Source: Nitrosomonadales bacterium (GTDB taxonomy: Bacteria > Pseudomonadota > Gammaproteobacteria > Burkholderiales > Gallionellaceae). Taken from it: a stretch of DNA of 64,000 nucleotides. The stretch's first letter is position 1; each line of letters begins with the position of its first letter. The stretch is from positions 310,001 to 374,000 of the forward strand of contig JACQYW010000012.1 in the NCBI GenBank assembly GCA_016208015.1, given 5' to 3'. The position numbers and the translations under genes were made by a program. Below, piece after piece: positions 36,293 through 44,741 of this stretch. Under the pieces are notes generated by a model. The model saw nothing but the letters and a program-made list of their open reading frames with translations. It was not told the DNA's origin and did no database searches.

Positions 36293-36726
36293 TCCTGCGC
36301 GACATGACCGAAACCGACCTTGATGCGGTACTCGGCATCGAGCGCGAAGTGCATGCGCACCCGTGGACGGCGGGCAATTTCAGCGACGCTTTGCGCAGCA
36401 AATATGTCTGCAAGGTGTACGAAAATGACGGACAGATGCTGGGTTACGCCGTGCTGATGCTGGCGGTGGACGAGGCGGAGTTGCTCGATATCGCCATCGC
36501 CGCGCGGCAACAGCGGCACGGCTGGGGACGCAAGTTGCTGGAAGAGATGCTGGTGCTGGCACGCCGCCAGAATATGCGGCGCGTGGTGCTGGAAGTTCGT
36601 GCCTCCAATGTGGCGGCGATAGCTATGTACCGCAAGGCGGGTTTTTCAGATATCGGATTGCGCCGCGAATATTATCCGGCAGCGAATGGACGAGAGGATG
36701 CGATCCTGATGGGGCGGGAACTGTGA
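36289..36726 (+). CDS. rimI: Ribosomal protein S18-alanine N-acetyltransferase RimI
   Basis: 145 residues, GNAT fold. The acetyl-CoA-binding region RQQRHGWGRKLLEEML, followed by VLEVRASNVAAIAMYRKAGF and RREYYPA...EDAILM, matches RimI. The tsaB-rimI pairing is conserved in many proteobacteria. The ATG at 36289 overlaps the tsaB stop. Confidence 0.92.
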   Translation: MILRDMTETDLDAVLGIEREVHAHPWTAGNFSDALRSKYVCKVYENDGQMLGYAVLMLAVDEAELLDIAIAARQQRHGWGRKLLEEMLVLARRQNMRRVVLEVRASNVAAIAMYRKAGFSDIGLRREYYPAANGREDAILMGREL

Positions 36727-37505
36727 ATATCCGGGACGAGAACGTACTGCGCGAATTGAACCTCTATCCGCTCTGGGTGCGGAGAGAGATGCCTGCGTCG
36801 GCACCTGAACAGGCTACGCCCACAGTTAGGTCGGGTGGAGGCGCAGACGATACCCAACAACAGCCGTTGGGGGCCGCCGATGCTCAACATTCTGCGATGG
36901 GTATCGTGGAGCCTGTCCTGAGTCCGGTCGAAGGGCTCAACCCATCCTGCTTGAGTTCGCTGAATTGGAACGAACTCAAACAAATGGTGCGCGACTGCAC
37001 CGCCTGCAAATTGCGCGCGGGCTGCACGCAGACCGTGTTCGGCGTCGGCGACGAGAACGCCGACTGGCTGTTCGTCGGCGAGGGTCCCGGTGCGGACGAG
37101 GATTTGCAGGGCGAACCCTTCGTCGGTCAGGCGGGCAAACTGCTCGACAGCATGCTGGCGGCGATCAAGCTCAAGCGCGGCGACAACGTCTACATCGCCA
37201 ACATCGTCAAATGCCGCCCGCCCGGCAACCGCACGCCGGAGGCGGATGAGATCGCCACCTGCCTGCCTTATCTGCAACAGCAGATCGCGCTGATCAAACC
37301 CAGGCTCATCGTCGCGCTCGGCAAGACCGCCGCGACCGTTTTGCTCGGGCGCGATGCCACGCTCGGTTCCCTGCGCGGCACGGTGCACGACTACAACGGC
37401 ACCCCCCACCTCGTCACCTACCACCCCGCCTATCTGTTGCGCAGTCCCGCCGAGAAGGCCAAGGCCTGGCAGGACCTGTGTTTCGCCGTGCAGAGGATGT
37501 CGTGA
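36723..37505 (+). CDS. Type-4 uracil-DNA glycosylase (Fe-S)
   Basis: 260 residues. The catalytic domain begins near residue 80: CTACKLRAGCTQTVFGVGD, GEGPGADEDLQGEPFVGQAG (active site), VKCRPPGNRTPEADEIATC and TYHPAYLLRSP. Four cysteines match a [4Fe-4S] cluster. It removes uracil from DNA. GTG start overlaps the rimI stop. Residues about 25-78 are a low-conservation linker encoded by repeat-like DNA (36827-36955), apparently absorbed in frame. Confidence 0.9.
   Translation: MNIRDENVLRELNLYPLWVRREMPASAPEQATPTVRSGGGADDTQQQPLGAADAQHSAMGIVEPVLSPVEGLNPSCLSSLNWNELKQMVRDCTACKLRAGCTQTVFGVGDENADWLFVGEGPGADEDLQGEPFVGQAGKLLDSMLAAIKLKRGDNVYIANIVKCRPPGNRTPEADEIATCLPYLQQQIALIKPRLIVALGKTAATVLLGRDATLGSLRGTVHDYNGTPHLVTYHPAYLLRSPAEKAKAWQDLCFAVQRMS
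36827..36955. repeat. Intergenic-type repeat absorbed into the uracil-DNA glycosylase gene
   Basis: CGATACCC (near 36849) and GGGTATCG (near 36899) form inverted arms. Directly after comes the segment GAGCCTGTCCTGAGTCCGGT / CGAAGGGCTC, itself bounded by inverted GAGCC(C)/GGGCTC ends. Such palindromes are typical of intergenic repeats; here both are translated without a stop. Confidence 0.5.
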
Positions 37506-40024
37506 GGATACGCATCGGCCTTTCCGCGCGCATCACCCTGGCGGCATTGCTGCTGGTGGCGGTGGGCGGCTTGTTGTGGATCGGCAAGGAGAACGACCAG
37601 CTGCACCAGATCTACCTGAGCGACCGCAGTGCCGATCTCGAGATGGCACTGCATGTCGAAAAGGTGCGCCTGGGACAATCCATAGAGACGCTGCGCCAGG
37701 ATGTGGTGTTCCTCGCCAATACGCCGCCCATCCCGGGGCTGGTGCGCGCCAGCACGAACTACGGCCTCGACCCCCGCGACAAGAACACCTATGCCACCTG
37801 GGAAGGGCGTTTGCAGGAGATATTCGCCGCCTTTCTGCGCGCGCACCCGGAGTACTACCAGGTGCGTTATATCGGCGCTGCCGGCGAAGGCATGGAGCTG
37901 GTGCGGGTCGAGCGGCGCAACGGCCGCGTCGAAGTGGTACCGCACGAAGCCTTGCAGGCCAGGGGCGACCGCGATTATTTCCGGGCCGGCCTGATGCTGA
38001 CCGCCGGGCGCGTATATCTGTCCGAGTTCGATCTCGATCAGGAAAAAGGCAGGGGCGACGATCAGCCCGTTCCCACCTTGCGCGCCGTGACGACGGTGTT
38101 CGACGCGAGCGGGCGCGTGTTCGGCATGGTGGTCATCAACAAGGATGTGCGGACGCTGTTCGACGCGTCCTCGACCGGCTTGCCTCCCGGCGTGAACGGT
38201 TACGTCGCCGATCAGCAGGGACACTACCTGCTTCATCACGAGGCCGAGCGCGCGTTCGCGTTCGAGTCCGGCAGCGATGAAAGGATCACCGACGATTTCC
38301 CATCGCTCGCGCCGATGTTCGAAGAACAGACCAAGCTGAACAAACTTTCCTTCCATGCGGTGAGCGGGGCGGACTCGGGTTATCTGGCGGCGGAACGGGT
38401 GTTCTTCGATACCGGCGATCCTTCGCGTTTCCTGCTATTGGCTTACCACGTCCCCGCGCAGTTGATCTCCAGACAGGTGACCGGCATACCTTTGCCGAGC
38501 ATCATGCAGGCCGTCATTGTGATGCTGGTCGTGAGCCTCGCGTTCATGCTGATACTGCGCCATACCTTTGCCCCGCTCAAGCGTATCACTGCCGCGGCGA
38601 TGGATATCGCGGCGGGGAACCGGAGCATCCGTCTGCCGAAGAAGGGCGGCGGCGAGGTCGGGGAACTGGCGGAGGCATTGAACAGCATGCTGGACAAATT
38701 GCTGAGCAGCGACCAGATCGAGCGCGAGAATGCGTTCCGCAAGGAATTGATCGAATCGCTGCCGGGCATCTTTTACATGCTCGATATGCACGGCCGTTTC
38801 CTGATGTGGAACCGCAACCTCGAGCAGGTGCTGCAGTGCGGTCCGGAAGAGCTGGCCACCAAGTCGGCGCTGGAGTTCTTCAAGGGCGAGCACAAGGTCA
38901 ATATCGAGAACGCCATCCGGCAGACGATCGAGATGGGCAGTGCGTCGGTGGAAGCGGTGCTGCTGGCCAAGGATGGTACGGCGACGCCGTATCACTTCAC
39001 CGGCCGCTTCGTCCTGCGCGGCGAGACGCCGGTCGTGATCGGCCTGGGGAGGGATATCTCCGAACAGAAGCGGGCCGAGGAAGAACTGCGCGTCGCCGCC
39101 GCCACATTCGAGACGCATGACCCCATCATCATCACTAATGCGCGATCCAGCATCATCCGCGTCAATCGCGCATTCACCGAGATCACCGGTTATGCCGCCG
39201 AGGAAGTGCTCGGAAAGAATCCGAGCATGATGAGTTCAGGACGCCACGACAAATCGTTCTATGCCGCGATGTGGAAGCAGTTGGCTACGACCGGTTCGTG
39301 GGCGGGCGAGATATGGGACCGGCGCAAGAACGGCGAGATCTATCCGAAATGGATGACCATCACTGCCGTGAAGAACGGGCAGGGGGCGGTCGCGCAGTAT
39401 GTGGCCATCTTCAGCGATATCACCGCACGCAAACAGGAAGAAGAAGAGATACGCAGCATGGCGTTCTACGATGTCCTGACCAGGCTGCCCAATCGCAGGC
39501 TGTTCCTCGAGCGATTCCAGGCGGCGCTGGCGGCATCGGCCCGCTACGACGATCACGGGGCGATCCTGTTCATCGATCTGGACAACTTCAAGCTGCTGAA
39601 CGACACCCTGGGGCACGATTACGGCGATCTGCTGCTGGTCGAGGTGGCGAAGCGCATCAAGTCGTGCGTGCGCGAGATCGATACCGTGTCGAGACTGGGC
39701 GGCGACGAGTTCGTCGTGTTGCTGGAGAATATCAGCAGCGAGCGCGAGGATTCCGCGCTCAAGGCCGGACTGGTGGCGGAGAAGATACGCGAATCACTGG
39801 CGCGCATCTATCATCTGAAGGCGTGCGAGCACAGCAATTCGCCCAGCATCGGTATCAGCCTGTACCGGGGCAACGCCGAATCGATGGAGGTTCTGCTCAA
39901 GTATGCCGATTCCGCGATGTACCAGGCCAAGAGCGCGGGGCGCAATAACGTGCGTTTCTACGAGCCCGAGTTGCAGCGCTACTGGGAAGCGATGGCCGGG
40001 AAGCTACCCGGCAGCGCGCAATAA
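37502..40024 (+). CDS. Membrane-bound Cache-HAMP-PAS-GGDEF diguanylate cyclase
   Basis: 840 residues. Transmembrane helix 1 (about 9-27) and helix 2 (about 335-355) flank a periplasmic double-Cache-like sensor. HAMP, two PAS domains (about 420-665, second with FTEITGYAAEEVLGKNP) and a GGDEF domain (about 675-835) follow. The active site RLGGDEFVV is intact, with an RxxD inhibitory site (REID) five residues upstream, so it should make c-di-GMP with product inhibition. No EAL domain. GTG start (37502) overlaps the glycosylase stop; GAGG lies just upstream. Its last 21 bp overlap the convergent gene. Confidence 0.9.
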   Translation: MRIRIGLSARITLAALLLVAVGGLLWIGKENDQLHQIYLSDRSADLEMALHVEKVRLGQSIETLRQDVVFLANTPPIPGLVRASTNYGLDPRDKNTYATWEGRLQEIFAAFLRAHPEYYQVRYIGAAGEGMELVRVERRNGRVEVVPHEALQARGDRDYFRAGLMLTAGRVYLSEFDLDQEKGRGDDQPVPTLRAVTTVFDASGRVFGMVVINKDVRTLFDASSTGLPPGVNGYVADQQGHYLLHHEAERAFAFESGSDERITDDFPSLAPMFEEQTKLNKLSFHAVSGADSGYLAAERVFFDTGDPSRFLLLAYHVPAQLISRQVTGIPLPSIMQAVIVMLVVSLAFMLILRHTFAPLKRITAAAMDIAAGNRSIRLPKKGGGEVGELAEALNSMLDKLLSSDQIERENAFRKELIESLPGIFYMLDMHGRFLMWNRNLEQVLQCGPEELATKSALEFFKGEHKVNIENAIRQTIEMGSASVEAVLLAKDGTATPYHFTGRFVLRGETPVVIGLGRDISEQKRAEEELRVAAATFETHDPIIITNARSSIIRVNRAFTEITGYAAEEVLGKNPSMMSSGRHDKSFYAAMWKQLATTGSWAGEIWDRRKNGEIYPKWMTITAVKNGQGAVAQYVAIFSDITARKQEEEEIRSMAFYDVLTRLPNRRLFLERFQAALAASARYDDHGAILFIDLDNFKLLNDTLGHDYGDLLLVEVAKRIKSCVREIDTVSRLGGDEFVVLLENISSEREDSALKAGLVAEKIRESLARIYHLKACEHSNSPSIGISLYRGNAESMEVLLKYADSAMYQAKSAGRNNVRFYEPELQRYWEAMAGKLPGSAQ

Positions 40025-43000
40025 TGAGGTGAACTCCTCTTCCGGCAACGGGTGCGAGAACCAGCAACCCTGGGCGTAATCGCAGCCGAACTTCAGCAGC
40101 AGATCGCGCTGCTGTTCCGTCTCCACTCCTTCCGCGATGGTCTGCATGCCGAGTTTGTGCGCCATCACGATGATCGCCTCGGTCAAAGCCTTGTCGCTTT
40201 CATTCTCGGTCAGGTGGCGGATGAATGAGCGGTCGATCTTCAGATAATCCACCGGGAACTTCTTGAGGTAGGACAGCGAGGAGAAACCGGTACCGAAATC
40301 GTCCAGCGAGATCTGCACGCCCCTTTCGTTGAGATTGTCCAGCAGGGCCTTTACCTGGGACGAGTCCTTCAGCAGCAGGCCTTCGGTGATCTCCACCGCG
40401 ATGCTGTTTTGACTGAGGCCGAGCCTGTCCCGTTCATCCATCCATGTATCGCGGTTCGACTGGTCGATGAACTGCACCGGAGATTTGTTCACGCTGATCT
40501 GGATGTCGCGCCCGAGTTGATCGCGCAGGCGCAGGATGCAGGCCATGGATTCGTGGAACACCCATGCGCCGATCTTGTGGATCGATCCGGACTCTTCCGC
40601 CAGCGGGATGAACACGACCGGGCTGATCGTCCCGCGCTGCGGATGATTCCAGCGCAACAGCGCTTCCGCCTTGTGTATCCTGCCGTCGGCGAGCGACACG
40701 ATGGGTTGGTAATAGACCTGCAGCTCCCTGCGCTCCAGCGCATGGCGCAGCTCGTTGGTCAGCGACAGTTTCTCCATCGCCTTCTGCTGCATCGAGGCGG
40801 TGTAATAGCTGAAGCGGTTGCGCCCTTCTTCCTTGGCGACGTACATCGCCTGGTCGGCGTGTTTCATCAGGTCGTCCAGGTTGTCGGCGTCGTAGGGGTA
40901 GAGCGTGATGCCGATGCTGGCCGAGATGTAGCAGGTCTCGCCCTTGGGGTTGAACGGTGCGGTCAGGTCGCGGATGATGTTCTGCACGATGCGCTCGATG
41001 TTCGCCGCTTCGCCGAACTCGGGCAGGATGACGGTGAACTCGTCGCCGCCCAGCCGTGCGACAGTGTCGGTGTCGCGCACGCAGCGGACGATGCGTTGCG
41101 CGGCCTCCACCAGCAGCAGGTCGCCGACATCGTGTCCCAGCGTGTCGTTGATCTCCTTGAAGCGGTCCAGATCGATGAAGATCAGCGCCAGCGGCTGCCC
41201 GGTGCGGTGCGATTTCTTGAGTTCCTGCTCCAGCCGGTCGCGGAACAGGCGGCGGTTGGGCAGCCCGGTCAGCGCATCGTAATTCGCCTGATGCCAGATC
41301 AGGTCCTCTTTCTTCTTCTTTTCCGTGATGTCGGCGAACTGCGCCACATGGCGATATATCCTTCCATCGGGATGGCGGATGACGCTGATGTTGCTCCATT
41401 TCGGATAGATCTCGCCGTTCTTGCGCTTGTCCCATATCTCGCCTTGCCAGTGCCCCTCGTTCAGGATGGCATGCCACATCAGCCGGTAGAACTCCTTGTC
41501 GTGCCTGCCTGACTGCAGCAGCCTGGGATCGCGACCGAGCACGTCTGCCAGCGCATAGCCGGTGATGGCGGTGAAGGCCGGGTTGGCATCGACGATGAGA
41601 TTCTGCTCATCGGTCACCAGGATGGCTTCGTTGCTGTTCTTGTAGATCGCGGCGGACAAGCGCATCGACTCCTCTGTTCGTTTGCGCTCAGTGATGTCGC
41701 GCGCCGAGGCGTAGACATAACGCGTGCCCTGCACATCCACCGCCGCTGTGCTGATCTCGACGGTGATCAGGCGGCCGTCCTTGCGGCGCTGCTGAGTCTC
41801 CAGCACCTTGCCTTCGCTCCCCATCCTGTTGACGAGCAACTCGAAGTCGGTGTCCGGCGGCAATTTGGCATCCCAGTCCAGCACGTTCATGGCGCGCATT
41901 TCTTCCTGCGTGAAGCCCAGCATGCGGCAGAAGGAATCGCTGGCCTGCAGCAGGTTGCCGCGCGCATCCATGATATGCAGTCCGTCGCTGGCGGTCTTGA
42001 ACAGCAACTGGTTCTTGGCGATCTCCTGGCGCAGCGCGTCTTCGGTATGTTTGCTTGCGGTGATGTTGACGTTGGTGCCGACGATGCGCAGCGGATTGCC
42101 CTGCGGGTCGCGTTGCACCACCTTGGCCTTGCCGAGCACCCACACCCAGCCGCCATCGTGGCGGCGCAGGCGGTGTTCATATTCGAACAGCGGCGTCTCG
42201 CCGTTGAAATGGGCTTGCAGGCGGCGTTCCAGTTCCGGCATATCTTCCGGGTGGCAGAGGAGGCGCCAGTCTTCGATGGAGGTGAAGCTGCCGGACCGGT
42301 AGCCCAGCATGCGGTGCCATTGTTCCGATACTTCCAGCCGTCCGGACGGGATATGCCAGTCCCACATGCCTTCTTCGGCGCTATCCAGCGCCAGCTCCAG
42401 CCGCTCCTCGCTTTCCACCAGATGCTGCTCCCAATGGGTCTGCTCGGTGATGTCGTGGAACAGCGCCTGGAAGATCTTTTCCCCGTCCGGCAGGTTCACC
42501 ACCTGCACCGAGACCTGCACATCGAGTATGCGTCCCCGCCGGGTGCGATGGCGGGAGACGAACTCGTCGCTCCCGGCCAGCAGGATGAGGTCTCTATGCA
42601 TGCAGGCCGTCTGCGGGTCGTCGCGCACTTCAAGATCGGTCACGCCGAGCGCGAGCATCTCCTCCGCGCTGTAGCCGTATTGCTGCAGCGCTTTCCTGTT
42701 GAAGCCGATGACCCTGCATCCCGTGTCGAAGAGCACGACGCTGTCCGGCATCTGGTTGAACAGGTGCGCGTAGCGGTTCATCGGGGCGGGGTCATCTGCA
42801 TCGCTTTGCTTGCGTGCTGTGATGTCCTCGAAGAAGGCGAAGAAACTGTCCGGACTGTTGTGCGCATCCTTGAGCAACACGACGGTCAGGTTGACCCAGA
42901 TGGGCTGCGCATTCTTGCGGATCAGGCGTTTTTCGGCATGGAAGTTGGTGAGTTCGCCCGAGAAGAGGCGGCGGAAGTTCTGCAGATGTTCGCCCAGATC

Positions 43001-43183
43001 CTCGAAAGGGGTGACCTCGGTGAACACCATGGCATGCAGTTCTTCCGGGGCATAGCCGGTCAGATCGCGGAAAGCGCGATTGACGCGCAGCCAGCGTCCG
43101 TCCAGACCGATATGGGCGACACCCATCCGCGCCTGTTCCAGATTTTCGAACAGATCGGCGACAACTATCCCCGAGTGTTTCAT
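40004..43183 (-). CDS. Multi-PAS GGDEF-EAL c-di-GMP protein
   Basis: 1059 residues, no transmembrane segment. About five PAS domains (residues 1-630) lead to GGDEF (RLGGDEFTV at about 720, RDTD inhibitory site before it) and EAL (about 805-1050). The EAL domain shows YYQPIVSL, the EALLRW signature and DDFGTGFSSLSYLKKFPVDY, all intact, so it is probably a bifunctional or phosphodiesterase enzyme. The many PAS domains suggest haem, flavin or small-molecule sensing in the cytoplasm. It is tail-to-tail with a pure cyclase and head-to-head with a REC-GGDEF gene. Confidence 0.9.
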   Translation of the reverse strand: MKHSGIVVADLFENLEQARMGVAHIGLDGRWLRVNRAFRDLTGYAPEELHAMVFTEVTPFEDLGEHLQNFRRLFSGELTNFHAEKRLIRKNAQPIWVNLTVVLLKDAHNSPDSFFAFFEDITARKQSDADDPAPMNRYAHLFNQMPDSVVLFDTGCRVIGFNRKALQQYGYSAEEMLALGVTDLEVRDDPQTACMHRDLILLAGSDEFVSRHRTRRGRILDVQVSVQVVNLPDGEKIFQALFHDITEQTHWEQHLVESEERLELALDSAEEGMWDWHIPSGRLEVSEQWHRMLGYRSGSFTSIEDWRLLCHPEDMPELERRLQAHFNGETPLFEYEHRLRRHDGGWVWVLGKAKVVQRDPQGNPLRIVGTNVNITASKHTEDALRQEIAKNQLLFKTASDGLHIMDARGNLLQASDSFCRMLGFTQEEMRAMNVLDWDAKLPPDTDFELLVNRMGSEGKVLETQQRRKDGRLITVEISTAAVDVQGTRYVYASARDITERKRTEESMRLSAAIYKNSNEAILVTDEQNLIVDANPAFTAITGYALADVLGRDPRLLQSGRHDKEFYRLMWHAILNEGHWQGEIWDKRKNGEIYPKWSNISVIRHPDGRIYRHVAQFADITEKKKKEDLIWHQANYDALTGLPNRRLFRDRLEQELKKSHRTGQPLALIFIDLDRFKEINDTLGHDVGDLLLVEAAQRIVRCVRDTDTVARLGGDEFTVILPEFGEAANIERIVQNIIRDLTAPFNPKGETCYISASIGITLYPYDADNLDDLMKHADQAMYVAKEEGRNRFSYYTASMQQKAMEKLSLTNELRHALERRELQVYYQPIVSLADGRIHKAEALLRWNHPQRGTISPVVFIPLAEESGSIHKIGAWVFHESMACILRLRDQLGRDIQISVNKSPVQFIDQSNRDTWMDERDRLGLSQNSIAVEITEGLLLKDSSQVKALLDNLNERGVQISLDDFGTGFSSLSYLKKFPVDYLKIDRSFIRHLTENESDKALTEAIIVMAHKLGMQTIAEGVETEQQRDLLLKFGCDYAQGCWFSHPLPEEEFTSLLRAAG

Positions 43184-43314
43184 GACGAAACCACCTCATT
43201 CTCCTATTCCAGGATGCCCGGGAAGGCATCTGAAAGTATCTACGCCATTTGTATGTTGTGACTGCGGTATGGCGTTAGGTCTTATAATAACCCAAAATCA
43301 AAATACGCCCGGAC

Positions 43315-44283
43315 ATGAAAAAGAGAACGGAAGCCCTCAAAGTGCTGGTGGTGGAAGACAGCAAGGTCACGCTGAAGGTCCTGTGCAATTTCCTCGAACG
43401 AATGGGAATCCCCGCGCCGCTGAAGGCGGAGACGGGGCAGGATGCAATCGCCATCTACCGCAAGGAAAGACCGGACATCATCCTGCTGGATGCGCAGTTG
43501 CCCGATATCGACGGTTTCGACATCGCCAGACAGATCCGCGCGAGCGAGCAGAAGGACGACTGGACCGCCATCCTCTTCCTGACCAGCATGACCAAGGACG
43601 CGGACTTGGCGCGCGGCATCGAGGTCGGCGGCGACGACTATCTGATGAAGCCGGTGAGCGAGGTGGTGCTGCACGCCAAGGTGCGCGCCATGCGCCGTCT
43701 GGTGGAGATGCAGCGCGACCTGGTCGATGTCACGCACCAGTTGAATGCCGCCAACAAGGAACTGCAGCGCCTTTCCACCACCGACGGCCTGACCGGCATC
43801 TCCAACCGCCGCATGTTCGACGAGTTGTCCGTGCGCGAATGGCGGCGCTGCGAGCGCATGAAGAAGCCGGTCGCGCTGGTGATGATCGATATCGACAATT
43901 TCAAATTATTCAACGACCAGTACGGGCATCAGGCCGGCGACGATTGCCTGCGTGCGGTGGCCGGCCAGGTGGCCCGCGCCGCGCCGCGGGCCACCGACCT
44001 GGCGGCGCGTTACGGCGGCGAGGAGTTCGTGCTGGTGTTGGGCGAGACCGATGCCGACGGGGCGCGCTGGGTGGCGGAGAACGTCCGCCAGCACGTGGCG
44101 GACCTGGGTATCCCGCATGGCACACCGCAACGCCGCGTCACGGTCAGTTGCGGCATCGCTTCGGTGATGCCCGAAAAAGGACTGGCACTGGATGCGTTGT
44201 TGCGGGCTGCCGACCAGGCCTTGTACCGGGCCAAAGAGTCGGGACGCGATCGTGTCGTGGTGGGGGCTTACGGCAAGTTGTAA
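43315..44283 (+). CDS. REC-GGDEF response regulator (diguanylate cyclase)
   Basis: 322 residues. Receiver domain (9-125) with phospho-acceptor D59 (IILLDAQLPDIDG), a short coiled coil (about 130-155), then GGDEF with YGGEEFVLVL and an upstream RxxD site (RATD). Architecture is like WspR: phosphorylation should trigger dimerisation and c-di-GMP synthesis. No cognate kinase is adjacent. Its last 16 bp overlap queD, which reads the other way. Confidence 0.92.
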   Translation: MKKRTEALKVLVVEDSKVTLKVLCNFLERMGIPAPLKAETGQDAIAIYRKERPDIILLDAQLPDIDGFDIARQIRASEQKDDWTAILFLTSMTKDADLARGIEVGGDDYLMKPVSEVVLHAKVRAMRRLVEMQRDLVDVTHQLNAANKELQRLSTTDGLTGISNRRMFDELSVREWRRCERMKKPVALVMIDIDNFKLFNDQYGHQAGDDCLRAVAGQVARAAPRATDLAARYGGEEFVLVLGETDADGARWVAENVRQHVADLGIPHGTPQRRVTVSCGIASVMPEKGLALDALLRAADQALYRAKESGRDRVVVGAYGKL

Positions 44284-44711
44284 TCGGCCCAGTTGTTGGG
44301 CGTCTCGAACAGCCGCACTCGCTCCAGCCGCAGATGGTTGCCGAAGGTGTCGCGGTAGGCATCGTGCAACAGATCGAAAGCGACCTTCGCCAGATTCTCC
44401 GCCGTCGGGATGACATCCATCACCACCGTCTTGTGGTTCGGCAGCGTGTTCAGGAAATCCAGCACCGCCTGGTCGCCGCGATACACCAGAAAGGCGTGAT
44501 CCCAGAGGTCGACCACGCGCTCCTTGGCGATGTGCTTCACATCCGAAAAATCCATCACCATGCCCTCTTCCGAAGCCCCTGCGGCGGTGATGATGTCGCC
44601 CGACAAAGTGATCTCGATGGCATAGCGGTGGCCGTGCAGATGTTTGCACTGGCTGTTGTGGTTGGGGATGCGGTGTCCGGCATCGAATTCAAGTCTTCGG
44701 GTGATCTGCAT
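44268..44711 (-). CDS. queD: 6-carboxy-5,6,7,8-tetrahydropterin synthase QueD
   Basis: 147 residues. Zinc ligands H13, H26 and H28 (FDAGHRI, KHLHGHRY), catalytic C22, and a DFSDVK motif define QueD, which makes the preQ0 precursor from 7,8-dihydroneopterin triphosphate. It supplies queuosine for tRNA. It is 30 bp downstream of the transglutaminase gene on the same strand. Confidence 0.93.
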   Translation of the reverse strand: MQITRRLEFDAGHRIPNHNSQCKHLHGHRYAIEITLSGDIITAAGASEEGMVMDFSDVKHIAKERVVDLWDHAFLVYRGDQAVLDFLNTLPNHKTVVMDVIPTAENLAKVAFDLLHDAYRDTFGNHLRLERVRLFETPNNWADYNLP

Positions 44712-44741
44712 GGCGGTCGTGCTCAGTGGGATAGGCGCGGA

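Noticed and set aside
41975..43261. Long plus-strand open frame opposite the multi-PAS gene
   Set aside because: Antisense shadow; composition is typical of reverse reading of a PAS/GGDEF gene, no recognisable domain.
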